The position numbers and the translations under genes were made by a program. Below are positions 6,941 to 13,928 of a stretch of 15,113 nt of DNA, piece by piece. The stretch comes from CAKOSP01 sp964370545. Lineage in GTDB: Bacteria; Bacillota_I; Bacilli_A; RF39; UBA660. A model generated the notes under the pieces. It saw only the letters and a list, made by a program, of their open reading frames with translations, was not told the DNA's origin and searched no databases. Each line of letters opens with the position of its first letter. The stretch's first letter is position 1. The stretch lies in assembly GCA_964370545.1 (NCBI GenBank), contig CAYJJQ010000021.1, forward strand, positions 1 to 15,113, in the 5' to 3' direction.

Positions 6941-7784
6941 CTTGTTTTATATAATTAATTATTTTATCAAAATCATTCAATTCGCAAATATTTCCTATTA
7001 TATCTCTAGCATTTAAAAACTCTTCATTATAATTTTGTATCCATGCATTTCCAGAATTGTCAATTAACATATTATGCAGATTTCTTGATTTTATATTTTT
7101 AGTTTCTACTGATATTTTCGTATTTATATTTTTTAATACATTTTGTTTAAACAAATTAAATTGTTCTTCTGATATTTCGTATTTTTTACGATTTAACAAT
7201 CCGTATTTACCCGCAGGTATGTACTGGAAAATTTGCCATTTATTAATAAATCCAATATTATTAATTATATCTACTAAACCTAAACAATCATTTAAATTTT
7301 CTTTATGAACCACTGTGTTAACAGTTATATTTCCCTTATATTTATTTATTTCTCTTAATATATCTAATTGTTCATTTAAAATATTATAATCACATTGTCT
7401 AAAAGTTTTAATTATATTGCTACTGGAACCATCTATCGGTATTCCAATTTCATCAACATATTTAACAAGATTTTTTATATCCAATTTTTTAAAAATCATA
7501 TTCTTTAACTTAACATCTCTAACAATAGTCGTTCCAAGAGTATCAACTGAAATCTTATATCCTATATTTTTTGTTTGTCTTAATAATTCTATAATATCTT
7601 TTCTTAACAACGGATCTCCACCACAAAATGTTACTTCCGATATTCCTTTTATAAATGCATATTCAAGAAATTTAACAATGTTATCAGTTTCTATTCCTGC
7701 ACAATTATTTTCTTCTCTAGAATAACTGTAACATCCTTTGCAATATACAAAGCATTTTGAACTCACAAAAATATTTAATTTCAT
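6933..7784 (-). CDS. Small radical SAM enzyme, substrate unknown
   Basis: The protein binds a [4Fe-4S] cluster through CFVYCKGC (Cys-x3-Cys-x2-Cys, about residues 11-18) and S-adenosylmethionine through VTFCGGDPLLRKD, the GGEP-type motif. The rest fits a partial TIM barrel: ISVDTLGTT, VDEIGIPIDGSS, ITVNTVVHKENLND, then KWQIFQYIPAGKYG. A tail reading MLIDNSGNAWI ... IIGNICEL replaces a cysteine-rich SPASM domain; there is no auxiliary cluster motif. The W-x-I-F-Q motif and following EISEEQFNLF recall viperin, but the lysines viperin has in FKIN and WKVFQ are Thr and Gln here, so a CTP substrate is doubtful. The start is the ATG at 7784, with AAGGAG 7 bases upstream (283 residues). Flanked by direct repeats; probably horizontally acquired. 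Confidence 0.9.
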   Translation of the reverse strand: MKLNIFVSSKCFVYCKGCYSYSREENNCAGIETDNIVKFLEYAFIKGISEVTFCGGDPLLRKDIIELLRQTKNIGYKISVDTLGTTIVRDVKLKNMIFKKLDIKNLVKYVDEIGIPIDGSSSNIIKTFRQCDYNILNEQLDILREINKYKGNITVNTVVHKENLNDCLGLVDIINNIGFINKWQIFQYIPAGKYGLLNRKKYEISEEQFNLFKQNVLKNINTKISVETKNIKSRNLHNMLIDNSGNAWIQNYNEEFLNARDIIGNICELNDFDKIINYIKQDL

Positions 7785-7814
7785 AGATATTCTCCTTATT
7801 ATAAGCACCTATTA

Positions 7815-7840
7815 TTTTTCTAATTTACTTGTTTCTAAAA
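7815..7840 (+). repeat. Direct repeat, copy B, upstream of the radical SAM gene
   Basis: Partner of the copy at 6872-6897, with 24 of 26 bases identical. It lies between the ABC-F stop codon and the radical SAM ribosome-binding site. Confidence 0.8.
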
Positions 7841-7890
7841 TTTTTTTATCATATATTATTAGAAAAATCATTTAAGCTATTCAATGCTTA

Positions 7891-9519
7891 TTAAATCTTT
7901 TTTTCTAAATAGTCATTATAATTACCAAAGTACAACTTTGTTTTGCCGTTTTTGAATTCAACGATTTTATTAGCAAATTTATTTATAAAGTATCTATCAT
8001 GACTTATAAAAATTAATGTTCCTCCGAATTCCTCAATAGCTTCTTCTAAAACTTCTTTAGTTGGAATATCTATATGGTTAGTTGGTTCATCAAATATCAG
8101 GGTATTAACCTCTTGTTGCAAAAGCTCCGCTAATTTAATTCTCATTTTTTCTCCACCTGATAGCCTATTTACTCTTTTATTAACATCTACAGTATTAAAT
8201 CCAAAACGAGCTAATATACTTCTTGCTTTTTCTTCATCTATAGCAACTGCTTTTTTAAAATATTCTAATAAGGTTAATTTTATATTTTGAAAATCTATTA
8301 ACTGAGGTATATACCCAATTTTAACACTTGGCCCTATCTTGCATTCTCCTTTAACGGATAACGATTGAATTCCCATAATAGTTTTTATAAATGTTGACTT
8401 ACCAGATCCATTATCACCAAATAATGCGATTTTTTCACCAGCTATAACTTCTAAATTAATTCCATCTAGTATTTTTTTACCATCAGGTAATGCTACTACT
8501 ATATCATTAGCTACAATTATTTTTTTACTAGATTTATTTTCTTCAGAAAATTCAACATTTAGTTTTCTTTGGTATTTAGGTTTTTTCACTGCAGTTTCTT
8601 TCAGCTTTTGTGCACGATCCCACAGATTTTTCCCTTGTTTTGTTAATACTGAACTATTTCTAAGCATACCTAAATTCATGAATTCTTTAGCTTTTAATTC
8701 TAATTGTTTTATAGTTTCTTGTTGATCAGCAAATTTCGCTATTTGTTTTTCATCTTCTTTTTCTTTTTCTTTTAAATAACCTGAATAATTAGTAGAGTAT
8801 ACTTTCCCTATACCATTATCATCTATTGCTAATATTTGATTTGACATTTTATCTAGAAAATATCTATCATGAGAAACAATTATTGATGCCCCTTTAAATG
8901 ATTTTATATATTCTTCTAACCACTCTATTCTAGCAATATCAAGATGGTTAGTTGGTTCATCTAACAATATTAAATCCGGCTTTGTAATAAGTGCTTTTGC
9001 TAATTGAATTAATGTTTTTTCGCCACCACTTAAATTAGTGTAAACTTGATTTAAAATTTCTTTATCTAGGTTTAATCCATTTATTACAGTATTGATAACT
9101 GCATCTGTTTCATAACCTCCTAATAAAGAATATTTTTCCATTAAATTGCAATACTTTATTAATACTTCATCATAATTATTAATATTGGATTCTAGTTTCT
9201 TTTGATAGTTATATAATTTCTTTTCAATTAAATTAAGTTCACTAAAAGATTCTTTTAAAATATCATATACAATTCTATCATCCTGAACATCAGAACTAGT
9301 TTGATCTAAATATGATATTTTAACATCTTTTTTTATATTAACTGTACCAGAATCACTATTTTCAATCCCCATAATGATTTTTAATATAGTTGATTTGCCA
9401 CAACCGTTAGGCCCTACAATAGAAAGAGATTCACCCTCATTAAGAGTGAATGAAATATCTTTAAAAAGATCTCCGTAACCATAATTTTTCGATAATTTAT
9501 TGACATTAATAATTGTCAT
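7891..9519 (-). CDS. ABC-F family ATPase (ribosome-associated, possibly antibiotic-protecting)
   Basis: This protein has two ABC ATPase domains in one chain and no membrane segment, the ABC-F arrangement. Domain 1 has Walker A GPNGCGKST (about residue 36), signature LSGGEK and Walker B LILLDEPTNHLD; domain 2 has GDNGSGKST, LSGGEK and LIFDEPTNHID. Both have SHDRYF switch regions. A charged linker (about residues 255-320) joins them, the part that reaches the ribosomal P- or peptidyl-transferase site in this family. ABC-F proteins act on translating ribosomes, either as housekeeping translation factors or by displacing antibiotics. At 542 residues without a C-terminal extension, and with motif wording close to clostridial resistance types as I recall them, a protective role is possible but not shown. 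AGGAG lies 7 bases before the ATG. It separates spoIVA from hup. Confidence 0.94.
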   Translation of the reverse strand: MTIINVNKLSKNYGYGDLFKDISFTLNEGESLSIVGPNGCGKSTILKIIMGIENSDSGTVNIKKDVKISYLDQTSSDVQDDRIVYDILKESFSELNLIEKKLYNYQKKLESNINNYDEVLIKYCNLMEKYSLLGGYETDAVINTVINGLNLDKEILNQVYTNLSGGEKTLIQLAKALITKPDLILLDEPTNHLDIARIEWLEEYIKSFKGASIIVSHDRYFLDKMSNQILAIDDNGIGKVYSTNYSGYLKEKEKEDEKQIAKFADQQETIKQLELKAKEFMNLGMLRNSSVLTKQGKNLWDRAQKLKETAVKKPKYQRKLNVEFSEENKSSKKIIVANDIVVALPDGKKILDGINLEVIAGEKIALFGDNGSGKSTFIKTIMGIQSLSVKGECKIGPSVKIGYIPQLIDFQNIKLTLLEYFKKAVAIDEEKARSILARFGFNTVDVNKRVNRLSGGEKMRIKLAELLQQEVNTLIFDEPTNHIDIPTKEVLEEAIEEFGGTLIFISHDRYFINKFANKIVEFKNGKTKLYFGNYNDYLEKKI

Positions 9520-9556
9520 AGATATTCTCCTAAATTTCTATTTATATTTTATCATA

Positions 9557-9583
9557 AAAAAAGAAAATTGTATTTTCTTTTTT
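9557..9583 (-). terminator. Terminator of spoIVA
   Basis: AAAAAAGAAAAT and ATTTTCTTTTTT form a perfect 12-bp stem with a 3-base loop. The spoIVA stop codon overlaps one arm, and a T-run follows on the minus strand. The symmetry could let it act on both strands. Confidence 0.85.
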
Positions 9584-11060
9584 ATAAAACAAATGCTATT
9601 AATGTATTAGAACCTTTATTTACTATTTTAGTAATAGTATCACCTAGTTTAAATCTAGTATTATCTGGCATCATAGATAATTTAGCTTTTATACCTTCAC
9701 CAACAACAGTTTCTAAACTTCTACCAAATATTTCACTTTTCCAAATATTTGTAGGATCTACTTCATAATCTTTCATTAAATAATCTATTAACTCTTTAGA
9801 TTGCATTTCAGTACCTATAATAGGTTCAAAAGTTGATTCTACATCTACTCTAACTAGATGTATAGAAGAAGCAACTGCTTTTAATTTTACGCCGTATCTT
9901 GAGCCTTGTTTTACTACTTCAGGGGCAGTAAGTTTCATATCTTTAGTACTTGGATATACAATACCATATCCAGTCGCTTTAGCCATTTTTAAAGCTCCAT
10001 CTATTCTTTCTCTTTCTTCACTACCTTCTTTATAATTACTAAACATTTTAAGTAAATTAGCTTTATTCATAACTGTTTCACCTAATACATTTTGAAGTGT
10101 AGTATTATATAATTCATCAGATGATTCTAAATTAACAGTAATAATTCCACTTGCAGCATCTAACTGTTTTATATAAGCTTTATTAATATATTCACTATTA
10201 CTAAAATAAGTAGTTAAATCTTCAACGTCTTTTATCTTATTAACTGATACAATACTTTCTTTAATCATATCTAAATAATGACTTTTTATTTCATTTTTAT
10301 TAGGAAGTACGTGTACCCACTCTGGTATAGAAAATTTAATATCCATAACAGGAAATTCATATAATGCAGTTTTAAGTATATCCATTATTTCTTTTTCAGA
10401 TAATTTATCGGCTGCTACTGGCATTACTGGAACGCTATATCTTTCTTCAAGTTCACTTGCTATATTTATAGCATTACTTCCTCCTGGATTAACACTATTA
10501 AGAACTACAATAAATGGTTTACCAATTTCTTTTAACTCTGAAATAACTTTTTCTTCTGCATCTTTATAAGAATCTCTTCTTATTTCTCCAAAAGATCCAT
10601 CTGTAGTAACAACTATACCTATAGTAGCATGATCATTAATAACTTTTTTAGTTCCTATTTCTGCTGCTTCTACAAATGTTATTGCATCATCATACCAAGG
10701 TGATTTTACCATTCTTGGATTACCATCTTCATCTTCAAATCCAAGAGCATCAGGAACTACATAACCTACGCAATCTACTAATTTAATTTTAGTTTTAAAT
10801 TCATCAATTTTTATTTCAGCACCACTAGATGGTACAAACTTAGGCTCCGTAGTCATTATTGCTTTACCTTCTGCACTTTGAGGTATTTCATCTAAGCACT
10901 TTTTCTTTTCATATTCATCTTCAATATGAGGTACTACTAAAGTTTCAATGAATTTTTTAATAAAAGTAGATTTACCAGTTCTTACAGCACCTACTACACC
11001 TAAATATATTTCTCCATTACCTCTTTTAGATATAGATGAAATTATTTCTTGTTTATTCAT
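9582..11060 (-). CDS. spoIVA: Stage IV sporulation protein A (coat morphogenetic ATPase)
   Basis: SpoIVA is made in the mother cell, polymerises using ATP on the outer forespore membrane and forms the base of the spore coat; it is also needed for cortex formation. The protein starts with IYLGVVGAVRTGKSTFIKKF (Walker A GAVRTGKS), followed by IPQSAEGKAIMTTEPKFVP, KLVDCVGYVVPDA, IGIVVTTDGSFGEI and GKPFIVVLNSVNP. The C-terminal half has YGIVYPSTKDM, RYGVKLKAVASSIHLVRVDVES, PIIGTEMQS and IFGRSLETVV. From the ATG at 11060 it is 492 residues, the same as I recall for B. subtilis SpoIVA; the frame extends to 11069 only through TTG and GTG codons. AAAGAG lies 9 bases before the ATG. A SigmaE-like promoter is present upstream. 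It marks the organism, or its recent ancestors, as a spore former. Confidence 0.98.
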   Translation of the reverse strand: MNKQEIISSISKRGNGEIYLGVVGAVRTGKSTFIKKFIETLVVPHIEDEYEKKKCLDEIPQSAEGKAIMTTEPKFVPSSGAEIKIDEFKTKIKLVDCVGYVVPDALGFEDEDGNPRMVKSPWYDDAITFVEAAEIGTKKVINDHATIGIVVTTDGSFGEIRRDSYKDAEEKVISELKEIGKPFIVVLNSVNPGGSNAINIASELEERYSVPVMPVAADKLSEKEIMDILKTALYEFPVMDIKFSIPEWVHVLPNKNEIKSHYLDMIKESIVSVNKIKDVEDLTTYFSNSEYINKAYIKQLDAASGIITVNLESSDELYNTTLQNVLGETVMNKANLLKMFSNYKEGSEERERIDGALKMAKATGYGIVYPSTKDMKLTAPEVVKQGSRYGVKLKAVASSIHLVRVDVESTFEPIIGTEMQSKELIDYLMKDYEVDPTNIWKSEIFGRSLETVVGEGIKAKLSMMPDNTRFKLGDTITKIVNKGSNTLIAFVL

Positions 11061-11089
11061 AAACACCAACTCTTTCTTTTTACTACTTA

Positions 11090-11117
11090 AATTTATGCAC
11101 TAAAAAAGAATATATTA
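11090..11117 (-). promoter_or_regulatory. SigmaE-like promoter of spoIVA
   Basis: On the minus strand the -10 region is CATAAATT (SigmaE consensus CATACANT, one mismatch). Thirteen bases upstream is TAATATA, 6 of 7 against the KMATATT -35 motif. The spacing is a base shorter than usual. spoIVA is a SigmaE gene in B. subtilis, which supports the assignment. The -35 overlaps the stop codon and terminator hairpin of the upstream gene. Confidence 0.6.
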
Positions 11118-11126
11118 CATATTCTT
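11102..11126 (-). terminator. Terminator of the 186-aa unknown gene
   Basis: AAGAATAT and ATATTCTT form an 8-bp stem around a 5-base loop, followed by six T on the minus strand. The stop codon of the gene lies across the loop. Confidence 0.75.
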
Positions 11127-11675
11127 ATTATTTAGATTTTTACTTTCAATATAACTAGAATTAGCTATTAAATATTCCATAAGGAACTTGTTAGCTATTT
11201 CTGCACTAAAAAGTGGCGTATATGACGGAACTCCTTTATTACTATATTCAACGTAAGTATTTTCAAGTAAGTAGACTCTTAGTTCATGTAAGAAATGTTT
11301 TATAAAACTAAACTTTTCTGGAACTTTAATACTATCTACATTGTGCTCTATTAAATTAATATTATTTTTAAATGAATCTGAATCTGATAAGTTATTTGTT
11401 TTTATAATTATTCCATCTTCAAAATCTACTGAAGTATTAATTAATTTATAACTAATTATTTTATTTTCTTCTATTACATCATATTTATAGTAATCCCCTG
11501 TTATAACATTAAGTAATTCAACTAGAGTTAAACATATAATATCTATATTACATTTCATGATATCAAGTCTTATACTTCTAAGTTTATCTAATTGTTTTTT
11601 TAATTTATTTTCTTCTACTTTAATATCTATTAATTTCTTAGCTATTAATTCTCTTTCATCACTAATATTGTTCAT
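11115..11675 (-). CDS. Uncharacterised 186-aa protein between spoVIF and spoIVA
   Basis: No family is recognised. The first 40 residues (ERELIAKKLIDIKVEENKLKKQL and onward) form a heptad-rich, charged helix likely to be a coiled coil. The middle part (residues about 45-125) alternates hydrophobic and polar residues as in a mixed alpha/beta domain and contains three cysteines at most. The C-terminal part is helical (FIKHFLHELRVYLLEN, AEIANKFLMEYLI). There is no signal peptide or membrane segment. The ATG at 11675 has a strong GAGGGG site about 6 bases upstream. An extended -10 promoter precedes it and a terminator follows, so it can be transcribed alone. Its place between two sporulation genes makes a sporulation role possible but its promoter looks vegetative. 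Confidence 0.85.
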   Translation of the reverse strand: MNNISDERELIAKKLIDIKVEENKLKKQLDKLRSIRLDIMKCNIDIICLTLVELLNVITGDYYKYDVIEENKIISYKLINTSVDFEDGIIIKTNNLSDSDSFKNNINLIEHNVDSIKVPEKFSFIKHFLHELRVYLLENTYVEYSNKGVPSYTPLFSAEIANKFLMEYLIANSSYIESKNLNNKNM

Positions 11676-11694
11676 AATTTCCCCTCTCGGGCGT

Positions 11695-11700
11695 ATTATA
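11695..11700 (-). promoter_or_regulatory. Extended -10 promoter of the 186-aa unknown gene
   Basis: The minus strand has TGTTATAAT, a perfect extended -10 box. The -35 position, 17 bases upstream, reads TTTTAA and is poor. The short leader contains a conspicuous GC island (11682-11692) able to form CCC-GAGA-GGG with a GNRA-type loop, overlapping the Shine-Dalgarno site. Confidence 0.55.
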
Positions 11701-11717
11701 ACATACTAAAAGGGTAT

Positions 11718-11960
11718 TTAAAAGAGTTTATCTACATTTTTTGGAACTTCATCTTTAGCTATCTTAGAAACTATTTTATTCATATTTTCATCACTTACTG
11801 ATTTACCTGTCGCTTTAGATAATACACCAATAATTTCTTTAATAGTTGTCTCATCTTTCATATTACCTTTTTGCAGTTTATCCGCTAGTTTTAAAATAGT
11901 ATTTTTATCTACTTTTGTTCTTTTTTCTATTTTTGCAAATAAATCATCATTTAATTTCAT
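11718..11960 (-). CDS. spoVIF: Stage VI sporulation protein F (SpoVIF/YjcC-like)
   Basis: In B. subtilis SpoVIF is a small mother-cell protein needed for spore coat assembly and made late under SigmaK. The sequence here (80 residues from the ATG at 11960) follows the family pattern: LFAKIEKRTKVDKNTILKLA, then LQKGNMKDETTIKEII, VLSKATGKSVSDENMNKIVSKI and a short tail. It compares with the B. subtilis pattern 'VEKKTGVKKEDILKLA...FKDEKTVRKLI...KPVS' in order and spacing. The start is fixed by AGGAGG eight bases upstream; the frame continues upstream to 12011 only through the hairpin and promoter and is not coding. The C-terminal tail is shorter than in Bacillus. Assignment is from remembered family sequence, so slightly less certain than for SpoIVA. 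Confidence 0.82.
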   Translation of the reverse strand: MKLNDDLFAKIEKRTKVDKNTILKLADKLQKGNMKDETTIKEIIGVLSKATGKSVSDENMNKIVSKIAKDEVPKNVDKLF

Positions 11961-11962
11961 AG

Positions 11963-12000
11963 AAAAACCTCCTATGCTAATATATGCATTGGAGGTTTTT
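11963..12000 (-). terminator. der terminator whose 3' arm is the spoVIF ribosome-binding site
   Basis: Arms 11963-11972 and 11991-12000 (AAAAACCTCC / GGAGGTTTTT) pair over 10 bp. After one T/T mismatch, ATGC/GCAT adds 4 bp around an 8-base loop. On the minus strand the hairpin begins 3 bases after the der stop and ends in TTTTT, a strong intrinsic terminator. Its 3' arm contains the AGGAGG of spoVIF, so any read-through mRNA would hide that site. Confidence 0.85.
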
Positions 12001-12004
12001 ATGT
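11978..12004 (-). promoter_or_regulatory. SigmaK-like promoter of spoVIF, embedded in the der terminator hairpin
   Basis: The minus strand has AC (12004-12003), 16 bases, then CATATATTA (11986-11978), an exact match to the SigmaK pattern AC-N16-CATAnnnTA. A SigmaE reading of the same -10 (CATATATT) is also possible. Transcription would begin around 11972, past the hairpin's 5' arm, leaving the spoVIF Shine-Dalgarno site unpaired. Confidence 0.6.
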
Positions 12005-13319
12005 TATTCATCTTTATTTTTAAATTGTAATATTATAGGTGTTCCTGTTAAATCAAAATTTTCTCTTAATTTATTTTCAAGATATCTATAATAACTAAAA
12101 TGCACTAAGTTTTTACTATTAACTTCAAAAGTAATTTTAGGAGGCTTAACTCCAGTTTGTTTAACAAAGAATATTTTAAGTCTCTTACCTTTATATGAAG
12201 GTGCTGGATGTAAGTGATATGCTTCATCTATTACTTTATTTAAATTACTAGTAGTTAGTGTTTTAGTGCTATTTTCATATGCCGTAATAATCTCTGGCAT
12301 TAATGTATGNNNNNNNNNNTATGAATTCTTTTTTTAGTAAGTGCACTTAAGTATACTATTTTAGCAAATGGAGCAAATTTAAATTCTTCAGCAAGTAGCA
12401 TATTCCATTTTTTAATAGCAGTATTAGGATCTTCTACTGTATCCCATTTATTTACACATATAACTACTGCTTTGCCTGCTTCAATAGCATAAGATAATAT
12501 ATGTTTATCATGCTCTATAACACCTTCTTCAGCATTTATAAGAAGTACACATACATTACTTCTTTCTATAGCTCTCATACTTCTTATAAGACTATACTTT
12601 TCTACTGATTCATATATCTTACCTTTTTTTCTCATACCAGCAGTATCAATCATTACATATGTATTATTTTCATAATTGAATTCAGTATCAACAGCATCTC
12701 TAGTAGTACCTGCTACTTCAGATACTATAACTCTTTCTTCATTTAAAAGAGCATTAACTAAACTTGATTTTCCTACATTAGGTCTTCCTATAAAAGAAAA
12801 CTTTAATATATCATCATCTATTTCTTCATATATTGGTAAATCATTAGTTAATTCTTTTAACAGTTCAGAAAAACCTATGTTATGTGCTCCAGATACAGCT
12901 ATAATTTTACTAAAACCAAGTTCGTAAAAATCATATAAATTATCTTTTCTTCTATCATTATCTATTTTATTAATAACTAATATAACTTCTTTATCTGATT
13001 TATGAAGTATATCTTTAATAAAATGATCAGTTGCATCGACACCATCTATTCCATCAACTACAAATAATATTTTATCTGCTTCTTCTATACCTAAACTTGC
13101 TTGCATTATAATATTTTTATTTACTTCATCTTTTTCTAAAGTAATACCTCCAGTATCTATTACTGAAAATCTTTTATCATTATAATTAACTACCCCGTAT
13201 ACTCTATCTCTGGTAATACCTGGTGTATCCAGTATGATAGATTTTTGTTCTTTTATAAGTCTATTAAATATTGTAGATTTACCTACATTAGGTTTACCTA
13301 CTAAACATACTGTTACCAT
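12004..13319 (-). CDS. der: Ribosome-associated GTPase Der (EngA), split by an assembly gap
   Basis: Der is an essential tandem-GTPase protein needed for 50S subunit maturation. Domain 1 shows GKPNVGKSTIF (P-loop, about residue 8), DTPGITRD, DTGGI and NKID; domain 2 shows GRPNVGKSSL, TTRDAVDTEF, DTAGMRKKGK and NKWD. The C-terminal KH-like domain follows (PPKITFEVNSK, HFSYYRYLENKLRENF, GTPIILQFKNK). The 10 Ns at 12310-12319 break the frame at KKRIH; the next fragment begins H-T-L-M-P-E-I-I, exactly the continuation known from B. subtilis Der. Joined, it gives about 433 residues, close to the usual 436. The ATG at 13319 has AAAGGA about 7 bases upstream. It follows engB after 12 bases and should be cotranscribed. 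Confidence 0.97.
12310..12319. other. Assembly gap (10 N) in der that probably hides a 4-base overlap
   Basis: On the minus strand the left side ends ATTCATA and the right side begins CATACATTAATG. Merging the shared CATA gives ATTCATACATTAATG, encoding I-H-T-L-M, the conserved Der sequence, in frame. So no bases are missing and the Ns are a placeholder. Confidence 0.85.
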
Positions 13320-13331
13320 ATATTATCCTTT

Positions 13332-13912
13332 CTATAAAAACTCACTAATTATTTCGTGAACTTCTTCTTTTCCTTTTTTTGTAATAGTCGAAAAAGGTAC
13401 AAATGATTCAACACCTAGTGCATTTAATAAAATTTTATCATTTTTTATTCTACCATTTTTAGTTACCTTATCATATTTAGTACCAATAATAGTAATATCA
13501 TTTTCATAATGCTTTAAAAAATTATACATTAGTATATCATCTTCTGTTGGTTTATGACGATAATCTACAAGTAAAAATACTTTTTTAAGGTTATTTCTAT
13601 TTTTAAGATAATCTTCTATCATTAAACCATATTTTTTTTGACTGTCTTTTCCATTTTGNNNNNNNNNNTATAACCATAGCCAGGTACATCCACTAAATAA
13701 AATTCATTATTTACTAAATAAAAATTAAGTGTTTGTGTTTTACCAGGTTTAGATGATGTATGAGCAAAATTCTTTCTTTCTATTAAAGTATTAATAAAAC
13801 TAGATTTTCCTACATTACTTCTTCCTACAAGTAAAAACTCAGGCTTATCATCTTCTGGGTACTGACTAGTCCTTACAGCTATAACTGGTTCGTTTACAGT
13901 TTTAATATGCAT
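13332..13912 (-). CDS. engB: Ribosome biogenesis GTPase EngB (YsxC), split by an assembly gap
   Basis: EngB/YsxC is an essential GTPase for late 50S assembly. The first part has EFLLVGRSNVGKSSFINTLI (P-loop GRSNVGKS), TSSKPGKTQTLNFYLVN (switch I) and VDVPGYGY (switch II). After the N run at 13659-13668 the protein resumes with QNGKDSQKKYGLMIEDYL, LLVDYRHKPTEDDILMYNFL, the G4-type TKYDKV and PFSTITKKGKEEV. Joined, it is about 190 residues, near the usual 195. The start at 13912 has TGGTGA 7 bases upstream and a promoter just before. The der gene follows 12 bases after its stop, so these two 50S-assembly GTPases form an operon. Confidence 0.95.
13659..13668. other. Assembly gap (10 N) in engB, true length probably 2 bases
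   Basis: The codon after GYGY begins with A at 13669 and the next fragment starts in a different frame with CAA (Gln) at 13658. Frame continuity requires a missing length leaving remainder 2 on division by 3; two bases would restore exactly the family spacing between GYGF/Y and the G-x-M-I-E segment. Confidence 0.7.
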
Positions 13913-13928
13913 AAATAAATCACCAGTT

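Noticed and set aside
6933..7784. Radical SAM gene as a Cfr/RlmN-type rRNA methylase next to the ABC-F gene
   Set aside because: It lacks the conserved methyl-carrying cysteine context and the GxGEPL motif of that family; GGDP and the tail fit other radical SAM groups.
7798..7803. TATAAT directly before the radical SAM Shine-Dalgarno site
   Set aside because: Transcription from it would begin inside or after the ribosome-binding site, and no -35 box is present at 17 bases.
7812..7871. 19-codon open frame between the ABC-F and radical SAM genes, considered as a precursor or leader peptide
   Set aside because: No ribosome-binding site, a composition expected by chance in AT-rich DNA, and it overlaps the direct repeat.
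12298..12300. ATG at 12300 as the start of a separate small protein (98 aa)
   Set aside because: The product is the C-terminal KH-like domain of Der, and the codons before the ATG continue the conserved I-H-T-L-M-P sequence.
13620..13622. ATG at 13622 as the start of a separate 96-aa protein
   Set aside because: It is the second half of EngB in the frame shifted by the N run; the codons upstream encode QNGKDSQKKYGL, which fits the family.
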